Of a stretch of 64,000 nt of DNA, positions 29,131 through 38,167 are shown piece after piece (within the stretch, counting starts at the first letter, position 1; each line of letters opens with the position of its first letter). The notes beneath the pieces were generated by a model that was given only the letters and a program-made list of their open reading frames with translations, did no database searches and was not told the DNA's origin. A program made the translations under genes and the position numbers. Origin of the DNA: Calycina herbarum (taxonomy: Eukaryota > Ascomycota > Leotiomycetes > Helotiales > Pezizellaceae); NCBI GenBank assembly GCA_001414485.1, contig LLEY01000088.1, forward strand, positions 124,001 through 188,000, written 5' to 3'.

Positions 29131-30536
29131 TAGAAAGAGCTTTCGTCGATAGACCGAGGCAGGTACTTTCTTAGGTAATCTCTTAAGTTCACGTTTTATA
29201 ATCTAGTATTATACTTATAAAGAAGACTAGTAGTTACCTTCGCGAATCGTAGGTACGTATTCTAGATATTCTATTATATATTACAAATCATATGCCCGCA
29301 CGTGACTAGTGAAGTCCAGGCGACGCCCTAACAGGACAAGCATTACCAGAACCTAGAAAGAAGAAGGAAGGATTGAATATGTTAGACATGTAATCCATGG
29401 ATCTCATTATAGTTATATCACGTGACTCGGTTAGGAACAGTCAGGTGATGGAGTCCAGTTATGGGAGCCCTGGAATTGGAGTCGGACTCTATCTTCAGGA
29501 CTCCTATAGAACAGGACTCTAACTAGAACGGAAGATTCTATATAAGACTAGCACGTCTGCTATTAGATAGGAGCTTCGTGCTCAACTTTAGTTATTAATC
29601 TTATAATCTTATTTAACATCTTTGATACAAGTAACGAGTTCACTTCTAAGTGAACAACCTATCGCGTCTGTACTTCTTACCTGTATACTAACCTTCGAGA
29701 CTTAGTCACCTTTGTTTAGTTTATTTAAGTTTCGTTACATTATACTAAGTTCAGGAATAGATCGGCTATTCTGTCTCTGTAATTCGTTCGCTTCTATTAT
29801 AAGGTTACGAGCGTCTACTTAATACTAGTAAAAGAGCGTAGAGTTCTTAGGACGAATAGCTTCGCGCGAGGGAGAGGTAGGCTGTCGAGCAGAGAAGTAA
29901 GGCTTAAGCTTCTCTAGCTAGAGTAACTTTCGATAAGTTACGTCGATATTAATATAAAAGTATTCGAAGAACTTTCAGCCGAGGATAATATCGTATAGTC
30001 CTAGGTCTAGTAGAATAAAGAGTATATTAAAGAATTTACAGCTGTCTAATACGTGATTAGAGAGGAGATAGTAAGTAGCTTCTCCGCTAATCTCTCTGTT
30101 ATATCCGCGAATCTTTACAGGTGTAGGAAGTCTTTTTATCTTAAGCTTATAGAACTTTACTAAGTCGTAACCGAATTACACGTCTATTAAAGAGAATGTA
30201 TTTGCTCTAAGGTTATCAAGAGCAGTGATTTATATACTATATCTATTTATCGTTATTATACTAGGTAAAGTAAACGCTTTTCTACTAACTAATAACCGTA
30301 GATCAATCTTAGAGAGATTAATTCTATATTTACCTAAGGTGTAAGGAGCGGTGGTCGTCTTACTAGCGAGGTTTGCGGAACGATAAGAGACTGCTAGAGG
30401 TTCAGGGTCAACTTAGTAAATAGGTCGTCTACGCGGTCTTGTCTAGGAACTTCCGCTTCGTCCGCTAATTTCTAGAATTCGGCTCGAAACTCGTTAGCCG
30501 TCTCGCTTTATCTCAACTATAATAGTAGAGCGCTCT
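29131..30536 (-). pseudogene. Gypsy pol relic (retropepsin region), split by a solo LTR
   Basis: Minus-strand reading from about 30230 gives NTFSLIDV and later YYLLSNHVLDSCKFFNILFI with LGLYDIILG, the pattern of a gypsy aspartic protease (Asp in L-I-D, then the I-I-L-G strand). It continues across the solo LTR site toward RPKNSTLF and LQRQNSRSIPE. Several TAG/TAA codons interrupt it. It represents a gypsy family different from gypsy-1. Confidence 0.5.
29279..29739 (+). repeat. Solo LTR of the gypsy-1 family
   Basis: It starts TATTACAAATCA (TG lost by G to A), ends GTTTCGTTACA, and shares the TATATAA..AGATAGGAGCTTCGTGC..GTTTAGTTTATTTAAG part of the gypsy-1 LTR. A 5-bp direct repeat TTATA flanks it (29274-29278 and 29740-29744), so the element was removed by LTR-LTR recombination. 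The U3 half differs from gypsy-1 and gypsy-2, indicating a separate subfamily. Confidence 0.85.
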
Positions 30537-31045
30537 TATAGCAGAGCATAGAATTCATAACAGAGCATAGAATTCATAACAGTGTATAGAATCCATAACA
30601 GTACGTAGAATTTATAACAAGTACGTGGAATTTATAACAAGTGGGTGGAATTCATAACAAGTACCTGGAATTCATAACAGTGCGTGGAATTTATAACAGT
30701 GCGTGGAATTCATAACAGAGCATGGAATTCATAACATAGCTTGGAATTCGTGACAGAGCTTGGAATTCATAACAGAGCATGGAATTCGTAACAGAGCATG
30801 GAATTCGTAACAGAGCATGGAATTCGTGACAGAGCATGGAATTCGTGACAGAGCATGGAATTCGTAACAGAGCATGGAATTCGTGACAGAGCATGGAATT
30901 CGTAACAGAGCATGGAATTCGTAACAGAGCATGGAATTCGTGACAGAGCATGGAATTCGTAACAGAGCATGGAATTCGTGACAGAGCATGGAATTCGTAA
31001 CAGAGCTTGGAATTCGTGACAGAGCGTGGAATTCATAGCCGAGCG
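30537..31045. repeat. 19-bp minisatellite with an EcoRI site per unit
   Basis: About 26 tandem copies of CAGAGCATGGAATTCGTRA and variants. The left third is degraded (AGTGCGTGGAATTTATAA...), the right two thirds are almost perfect. Because 19 is not a multiple of 3, all minus-strand frames are open for 86-165 codons and give a repeating NSMLCHEFHALLRIPCSVT peptide; these frames are a by-product of the repeat, not genes. Related units occur at 19.3, 32.7 and 59.2 kb. Confidence 0.93.
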
Positions 31046-31313
31046 TGTAGAGCAGGCAGAGTGCTGGGAGAGCCTGGGAGAGCGTGGAGTTCACATATAC
31101 CAATAAGCAGAGTTGGAAATCACAAGTAAGAGGATAGAGGTGATTTAATTTTATTGCGAAACGTAGATTATACTGTAGTTGACGTATGGCAGCGGGGCTT
31201 TTCCTTCCGCCCAAGAGTAAAAGCAAATAGGAGAAGAAAAGCCTTAGCTAGAAGACTCTTCAGTTGTACTGTTCCTACTAGGTCTCGGTAGTACAGAGTT
31301 TACGAGTCTTAAG

Positions 31314-32260
31314 TTATGTTAAAACATTATAACAAACGTCTACAAATTCCTTCGGCATAGCTGGCAGATTACTAAACTCGAAGCTTTTGATAAAGCGAGG
31401 AACCAGTGGTATACTATTGGACGTTGAATCGAAATTCTCGATGTCGTTGAATCTTATACTTCTGGAGCGCGCCTTCTCTTCTCTAGATGCAAACACCTCG
31501 AACTTTCTCTTATCTAGATCGACGACGTATACGTATTCACACCAGTTATAATCCAAACACATCTGGATTGGAATACTATGCTCGGAAGAGGATGATGCCA
31601 CGATCTCGAGGATTCTAAACATTCTGAAAGTCAGTATTAGAAGGAGGCGTAGAAACCCAGGGAGTAAAGCTTACCCAGCTCCAGTATCACGCGAAAGCGA
31701 GGGCCAATATGTTATAAGCGGTTGACTGGCTCTCAATTCCACCACAAAACATGAGGTATCGTAATCTTCACCCTCTGGAATAATCTCTAAGATCTTTCCC
31801 TTCTAGTCCTCGAATCGGTGAATTTCGCCCTAGCTTATCTAGGACTTTTCTTTCTCTTCTAGACCAGCGTATTCCCCTTCCGTGAAGGATTCAAAGTTGG
31901 CAGACGAAGAGAGCAAGTTTTCTTTGAATTGAAGTAGTCTGTTGATCTCGGCTTAGATCTTCTTCCCCTCTTGTACTATGTATATATAAGTATGTTCGAG
32001 GCCTCTTTGAAGACGTTCGATATTAGCAGGGATGGAAAGGAAATCGTAGATGGTCTCTCCTTGATTCTCTATATAGCCATCGACTAGAAAAAGAGGAAGT
32101 TAGTAGGATCCTGTTTAGGAAAGTATAAAGTGTATTAAGAGTATTATACGATGACAAATTTGCCCTTGTAGACAACGCAGATGAGACTTCTGGTTCCTAT
32201 ATTGTCGGTTTAGTCGGGGGAGAATCTAGGTACGTTTTCTCGAAACTGACACTTGAAGGC
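31314..32260 (-). pseudogene. Uncharacterised fungal family protein, RIP-mutated
   Basis: Reading on the minus strand from about 32220: GTRSLICVVYKGKFVI, then V-stop-Y-S-stop where A-Q-Y-S-Q is expected, an intron-like gap, GYIENQGETIYDFLSIPANI, AEINRLLQFKENLL, and EGEDYDTSCFVVELRAS. A GTAAGC..TTTCAG intron joins this to MFRILEIVASSSSE, YNWCEYVYVVDLDKRKFEVF and a stop at 31314. The C-E-[WY]-x-Y-V-[VI]-D-L-D block is common in an unnamed fungal family. At least six TAG/TAA replace Trp or Gln (three in KS-stop-IS-stop-GEIHRFED-stop). The last exon alone is open for 102 codons. Confidence 0.6.
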
Positions 32261-32500
32261 GCGAGATGATCAGGTCGTTGTCGTTGTGCAAAGACAAGAT
32301 CGAGAGCGAGGTGTTGGAGGTTTTATCTGACTATTCTAGGTACTCGAAGTACGACTATTTATACTTGTGGTAGCGTGGTACTAGCGTGCTAGTCACGTGG
32401 ATGGATATGAGTCAGAGGCTGATTCACCTATATAACGACAATAATAGTACGTGAACTTTATCATAGAGAGCCTGGCATTTGCAGCATCAAGACTCTACAA
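32261..32500. other. Spacer between a gene relic and the composite repeat
   Basis: No gene seen. It contains a CACGTG site (32394-32399) and a TATA-like stretch that might be remains of an LTR. Confidence 0.3.
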
Positions 32501-33437
32501 AGGGACGATGGAACGGACCGGGACGACGATACGGAACAAATCAGCCACCAAATAGCGCCCTCTGAAGCCTGAAGAAGCCAGGTAGTTTTGCCTCTTGGTG
32601 ACGTATAATCTGTTCAGTGCGGCGTGCAGCATGCGGCTCAAACGAGAGTTCACTTCACGAGTTCACGAGTTCACGTTGGACGACCACCATTCTCTCATAG
32701 CCAAAGGTGCAATGGGAGAGTGTGGAGTGCATGGAGTGCATGGCAGAGCGTGGGAGAGTGTGGAATTCATGGTAGAGTGTGGACTTCTGGCTAAGTGTGG
32801 ACTTCATAGTAGTGCATGGTGACTTTTGGTGTGTTTTGGTAGTGCATGGTGACTTTTGGTGTACAACTCTACGGCAGTACAAACTTGAGTCCTCTCAAGT
32901 CGACATCTACAGACCTGCCTCAACTTCAACGAGGAGTTAACCAACTCTGCCATACATACCCACTTTCGTGGTATCCAGCACCCTGAACCAGAGAAGCAGT
33001 AGGTAACTCCTCCTTAAATATATCTTCAAGTAACTGACCAGCGTAGTTCTACCACCCTTAAAATGGTAAACACAATCCCCCTTCCTTCGCATAGCCGCAA
33101 CAGCAATAGCGTCCACGGCAGCACAAACCTGAGAGAACTCAAGTCGATGTCACGGCAGCACAAACCTAATAGAACTCAAGTCGATACCACAGCAGCATAA
33201 ACTTAAGCGAACTCAAGTCGATGCCACAGCAGCATAAACCTGAGAGAACTCAAGTCGATGCCACGGCAGCACAAACCTAAGAGAACTCAAGTCGATGCCA
33301 CAGCAGCACAAACCTGAGAGAACTCAAGTACAACTCCACGGCAATACAACTCCACGGCAACACAACTCCACGGCAGCACAAACCTGATAGAACTCAAGTC
33401 GATGCCACGGTAGCACAAACCTGAGAGAACTTAAGTC
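32501..33437. repeat. Composite minisatellite block 1
   Basis: Three parts in order. First, a conserved 45-bp core (CGGACCGGGACGA ... ATACGGAACAAATC) at 32515-32560, also found at 59,305-59,350. Second, GAGTGCATGG / GTGGAATTCATGG units at 32,710-32,850. Third, an about 170-bp unique segment at 32,893-33,060, repeated at 62,510-62,690, followed by 37-38-bp units of CACGGCAGCACAAACC plus GAGAGAACTCAAGTCGATG to 33,437. The array contains no plausible gene. Confidence 0.75.
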
Positions 33438-33585
33438 TGTCAAGAATAGGGGATAAAAGTGATGGTTTTGATCTGTGTATTGATAGATCTGATAATTACG
33501 AGTCTAAGTTGTCAAATAGTCTAATTATGTTCCAAGGGCTTATTAAGCACCAAGATTTGGCCCCTAAATCACCTGATTTCTGACA
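33438..33585 (-). repeat. Solo LTR-like element of the copia-D family (148 bp)
   Basis: Read on the minus strand it begins TGTCAGAAATCA and ends CTATTCTTGACA. It matches the 148-bp LTR at 60242-60389 at both ends and in the blocks GTGCTTAATAAGC and AGATCAAAACCATCACTT. The middle has diverged. Flanking 5-mers (AAGTC / AAAAC) do not match, so the insertion is old or rearranged. Confidence 0.6.
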
Positions 33586-33593
33586 AAAACTAT

Positions 33594-33881
33594 CTACTCG
33601 TAGTGAGTGGCGCAGCACATCTCTAGCTCCAGTACTCTACCTGTTCCATTACACTGGGTGTGTAATATCAATCCATTATTACAGCCAGTACACGTACGCC
33701 TGTTACGTCCACTGCCCGTGTAGCCAGTTGCGTTGCAGGCTGGGCAACCTATTCTTCCTGGTACTCCTGTTTGACCAAAACACGAACAGGCCGTAGGGAA
33801 GCCACGCCTAACTTGTCCACGAGGTCCGTTTATGGGCCTATAGCATTCTGCACATATGCCTGCGAGGGTACTGCCGGGCAT
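33594..33881 (-). CDS. Cys-rich DnaJ-zinc-finger-like small protein (95 aa)
   Basis: An intact ATG-to-stop frame starts MPGSTLAGICAECYRPINGP. The C-terminal half has repeats of the C-x-x-C-[NG]-x-[TG]-G type: CPACNATGYTG, CTGCNNGL and TQCNGTGRV, the spacing of DnaJ-type zinc centres. The N-terminal half adds C-x2-C and C-x-C pairs. No J domain or membrane segment is present. Unlike its surroundings the ORF keeps CA and TG dinucleotides, so it escaped mutation. It sits 8 bp from an LTR-like fragment on one side. The family is not recognised beyond the zinc motif; a small zinc-binding chaperone-like or structural role is inference. Confidence 0.5.
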   Translation of the reverse strand: MPGSTLAGICAECYRPINGPRGQVRRGFPTACSCFGQTGVPGRIGCPACNATGYTGSGRNRRTCTGCNNGLILHTQCNGTGRVLELEMCCATHYE

Positions 33882-34457
33882 TTTGAAGGAGACTGGAATT
33901 GGAAGTTCGGAGAGAGGTTGTCGCTTACTTGAAAGAGAGAGAGAGAGAGGTGCTTTTGATTTGCGGTTAGCTGTTGGTGTCGTGGTTGGAAAATGCGCGG
34001 GGAGCGATTGCTTTTGCTTTGGAGTTTGGAGTTTGGAGTTTGGGTGTTTGGGTTCTTTGTTCGAATTTCGAGTGTTGGCTTTCTAGATGTTGGTGAGATA
34101 GACTTTGAGAGAGAGTAGGCATCCTTTTATAGAAAATTTGTAAGGTCCGTGCTTCTTGTTTCGAGCTGTGATTGAGTGACGAGAAAATTATTGTTACTGA
34201 ATGGAAAGTTGGAATTATTAAACGAGGCCTTGCGTTTTGTGAATAGTTGCTCGTGCAAAGGACTTATATCTCAAATCAATATCTGATTGTTAATTAGCAT
34301 CTTACCCTTTTTCTAATAGAAAGTCTAAAATCATTTAGACTTCAACAAGGTTCAAATAATGTAGAGTAAGTTATTCCTAATTATTACATAGTCAAATAAT
34401 TCGCGAGTATTCGCTAATAGGAAGATATCTATGTCGGTTTATTAATAAAAACTATAA
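33882..34457. other. Region upstream of the Cys-rich ORF
   Basis: It contains a (GA)n tract at about 33,936-33,948 and a GGAGTTT triplication at about 34,020-34,042, then AT-rich sequence. It probably includes the promoter of the 95-aa gene; nothing else seen. Confidence 0.4.
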
Positions 34458-34745
34458 TAGAAGTCACTTAGTTCTAATGAATAAAAACAAACCAAGGATA
34501 TAATAACCGAAAAGCCTACCTCTACGTTTCAATTACCACCAATTTCACAATCACTACCTAACCTAGAGCCTATAAAACACCAGCAAGTTATTACTTAGCT
34601 TCAACGAAGAAACACAAACCAAAGACATTATACCCGAAAAAGCTCGTACCTTATATCATAATCACCACTTACAAATACACTAGCAAGTCTATCACTCGGT
34701 TCTAATAAACTAAACCAAAGGTCTAAAGACATAATAATCACCAAC
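34458..34745. repeat. Degenerate about 110-bp tandem repeat, three copies
   Basis: Blocks of the form CACTTAGTTCTAATGAA..AAACCAA...ATAATAACCGAAAA recur three times (around 34,465, 34,600 and 34,690), joined by AGCAAGTTATTACT / AGCAAGTCTATCACT. Strongly diverged and AT-rich; no coding. Confidence 0.4.
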
Positions 34746-34848
34746 CTTTGACCTTATAATCACAACCGCGGAGACGACGGTGGGGGCCCTGGGAAGAGTT
34801 CTCTTTTTTTCTTAACAGCCTCTCACCCTGAAATCGGTTTGTCCGGAA

Positions 34849-35076
34849 CTAGGATTTAACGGTTGGTAGAGCCCTGTACCTTTGCAGAGTCCGGTAAAGC
34901 CATTCGTACAGTGCTTGTTTCAAGCCGTACAAAGGCCTCTTAAGCTTTAGGAATCCTTGCCGAGTCCGAGTTTCTGAATAGACAAGATGGAAGTAATCTG
35001 GGAATTGGCAGTATATATCTTCCTTAAGGTCAGCGTAGATAAAGGCAGTATCGACGTCTAGTTGCTTGATCTCCAG
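34849..35076 (-). pseudogene. Copia-A reverse transcriptase segment
   Basis: The frame reads LEIKQLDVDTAFIYADLKED, then IYCQFPDYF and KLKRPLYGLKQALYEW, the classic copia RVT_2 blocks (Q-x-D-V-x-x-A-F-x-x-[AG]-x-L-x-E-x-I-Y; L-x-[KR]-x-L-Y-G-L-K-Q-A). It is cut at 35,076 by gypsy-C and decays to the left near 34,849. Confidence 0.8.
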
Positions 35077-35276
35077 TGTGACGACACGTACGAAGTGTGG
35101 CCCGCGCAAGGCGGACGGTCCACGGTGTAGGTTGTGGAATCGTAGAACTGTCTTATTCGAAGATTCTAAGCTGAGGAGAAGAGGAGAGCTCGAGAGAGCT
35201 CGAGTCTAAATACAAAATGTGGTTCGCTAAGGTAGCCACGTGATATGAATGGCACGTGACGGTCAGAACCGTCATA
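35077..35276 (-). repeat. 3' LTR of gypsy-C
   Basis: 200 bp; on the plus strand it starts TGTGACGACACG and ends AACCGTCATA. It contains GAGAGCTCGAGAGAGCTCGAG and CACGTGA. Its partner at 45,787 is the same length. Confidence 0.9.
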
Positions 35277-37959
35277 TTACCCCCCCCTCTGAAAAAAAGC
35301 TTGCCCTCAAGCTTGTAGGCATCTCTATATTGTCATCCAATTCTTCGTACGAATCCAAGCCATCCTCCCAAGCCTTAATCCATTCCTGTAGTCGACGCGG
35401 GGGTCCTGGCTCTGTAGGGTATTGCAAGTGAAAGCTCCTAAGTTTGTGCAGCGAATACTTGAAGTCTGACGCTGGATACCATTCTGGATCCTCATCATGC
35501 CCTGTCTACTTTGCCCTATAATATAGTGCTTTCCTTGTTTTCTTAACTGCAATTACCTCTTCCACCTCCCACTCCTCATCGTCTGTGACCTGTATAGGCG
35601 GAGGTGGTTCATTTATCTGTCCAGCCAAAGGGTCGTCCGAAGCTTTTCGTAGGCGGTCTGTTAAGAACACTGGGTGTATCTTCATCGAGGCTGGTAATTT
35701 AACTTCGTACGAGTGTCCCATCTTTCGAATAACCTCGTACAGGCCTGCCATTTGGTGGTCTAACTTGTGGCTAGGGCGCTCTGTCTTCCAATTCCTAGTA
35801 GCTACCCAGACTTTGTCTCCCACTTTGAAGTCTACTTCCCGTCGGTAGGGGTCAATATCTCTCCTTTTCTTGTCTTACGCTTCCTTCATGATTGTACGGG
35901 CTGTTTCCCACGCTTCTTAAAGCCTTTTAACCACTTGTTGTGCCTCTTCCTAATTCAGCTTCTCTTTTGGCGTAGCTGTGTTTAGCGTATTCCAGTCAAA
36001 AGAAGTGCGAGGAGGATAGGCATTCAGGAGCTCGAATGGCGACATTCTAATACTTTCGTGGGGTAGCGTTAGTTGGGCGTAGTCCATAATAGGCAGCAGC
36101 TTAGACCAATTATCCTGGTAGTAGTTAACAAAGGGGCGTAAGCGCTGGTCCAAGTACTGGTTCATGATTTCTGTCTGTCCATCTGTTTGTAGGTGGAAAG
36201 CTGTAGAAAGCTTGATCTGAATCTCTAGTATCCGGCAGAATTCAGTCCAGAAATTAGAGACGAATTAAGGTCCTCTGTCTAATACAATTGTCTATGGCGC
36301 TCCACGATGTCTGTATACGTGCGACACGTAAAGCTGGGCCATGTCCTTGGCAGTTGTTGTCTTATAGCAAGGAATAGAGATGCTTTGCTTGCTTAAACAG
36401 TCAATTACTACATATGCTGTGTCGTAACCGAACTTGTCCTTTGGGAATGACTTAAAATCCATAGTAACGTGTTGCCAAGGGCGGTCTGGAACTGGCAGTG
36501 GGTGTAAGAATCCAGGAGTGCGATCCCTAGGAACATGTGCTCTCTTATAAGCATGGCAGTTGCGGACATATCAGGTTACATCCTGGGAAAGTCCTTTCTA
36601 ATAGTACTTCTGGCTAAGGATTCGAGCTGTCTTTGCTTTGCCAGGGTGTGCGGAGGAGACTTGATCGTGAGCTTCTCTGATTAGATCAGCTACTAGGGTA
36701 TCTTGTGTAGGAACCACTAGTCGCCCTTGGTGAAGGAGTAGTCCGTTGTCTAGCTGAAAGTTTCCTGGTTACGTCTCTGCTTATCTCCTTAGGGAGTCTA
36801 GTGATCCCGCCGTACGATTGGCTGTCAGGATCCGGTCGATCAGTTGGCTTGGCTCTCGCATACCCTCGTCTAAGGGGGCTAACTCTAGGCTCTTGTTTTC
36901 CAGAATCGCTGGGTCCAGTTGTTCTAGCTGAAGCAAGGCCTTCGTACAGATGAATGCTTTGAGCTCGTCCTGAGAGCTAACGTCTTATTCTCTTCGTGTA
37001 AGTGTATCAGGTTGAGTGTTATCCTTGCCTGCCTGGTACATAATCATAAAAGAGTATTGAGAGAGTAGTTCAGCCCACCTAGCCTGGCGGCTAGTCAGCT
37101 GCTTAGTCGTCATAAAGTACTCAAGTGCTTTGTAATCTGTGTACACTTTGAAACGAGAAGGCGTGCTTTGGAGTTCAGGGCGCTAGTGGCCAAGAGAGCA
37201 CACAATAGCTAGCATCTCCTTGTCGTGTATCTCGTAGTTGCATTCAGCAGAGGCCATGGTCTTTGAGAAGTAACCTACAGGATGCCATTCGCTGTCGGGG
37301 TGTAACTGAGAGAGTATACCAGCAACGACTCTATCTAAAGCATCTGTTTCTAGCTTACATTCTAAGTCAGGGTCATAATGTCGTAAGAGTAGGGATAAGA
37401 CAAGTCGGTGTTTAAGTTCCTTAAAGGCTTGTTGACAGGACTTGTCAAATACAAAAGGAGTTATAGCTTTGGTCAATCGCGTAAGTGGCTTAGCAATAAT
37501 CCCGTAGTCACGGATAAACCGTCGGTAGAAGTTACAAAAACTAAGAAAGGACTAGACTCCCTTAACTATACTAGGCTCCTTCTACTCGTGTATTATAGAG
37601 ACTTTGTCTAGGTCTACCTCGATGCCGTCGGTGCTAACTATAAAGCTAAGGTACTTCGTACGAGTAACGCTGAATTCGCACTTCTTAATATCCGCCTGTA
37701 GGCTAGCGTCACGGAGTCTCTGGAGGACTATTCGCACGTACTTGTTATACTCTAGAGGGTTGTCCGAGTAAATTAAAATATCGTCTAAGTAGGTAGTGTA
37801 AAAGTCGTCTAGGTAGTTGAAAAGCACATCGTTTATATAGCGCTGGTACGTTATAGGGCTATTCGTAAGACCAAATAGGAGAACTTTGTATTTATAGGAA
37901 CTATACCTTATATAGAACGTTATAAGGTCTTCGGATTCTAGATCTATCTAAATACAGTG
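35277..37959 (-). pseudogene. gypsy-C pol: integrase-chromodomain, RNase H and RT (3' part)
   Basis: Islands on the minus strand: YLDDILIYSDNPLEYNKYVR (RT catalytic YLDD, 37,827-37,582), VFDKSCQQAFKELKHRL and GYFSKTMASAECNYEIHDKE (RNase H, 37,476-37,183), SIRMSPFELLNAYPPRTSFD (integrase end, 36,165-35,950), KMGHSYEVKLPASMKIHPVF and EWEVEEVIAVKKTRKALYYR (C-terminal domain and chromodomain start, 35,823-35,506) continuing WY-type chromodomain residues toward 35,325. Stops and frameshifts separate the islands. RT keeps its YLDD, unlike gypsy-1 and gypsy-2. Confidence 0.82.
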
Positions 37960-38167
37960 TATTATAATACTATACTTTAAAAGACAAGAGTAAAAGACTT
38001 GAATTCTATACCTTACTCTACAAGAGTAGAAGGCATATTTATATACAACTTTGTAATAGCAATTACCGTATCTATTTACCGAAAAACTCTTCCTCGGTAT
38101 ACCCGACAGGTATACCGATATCTCCTTAAGTAGCTTAATATAATAGATATTACTATACCTATTAATA
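37960..38167 (-). repeat. 3' LTR of copia-B
   Basis: 208 bp, same length as the 5' copy, differing mostly by transitions; TG lost to TA at its end. Confidence 0.85.

Noticed and set aside
30537..31045. CRISPR-like array
   Set aside because: Units are contiguous without spacers and the genome is fungal.
30691..31226. Three overlapping minus-strand frames of 86-165 codons
   Set aside because: They are produced by the 19-bp tandem repeat, which is open in every minus-strand frame and gives the same cyclic peptide; no start context or unique domain.
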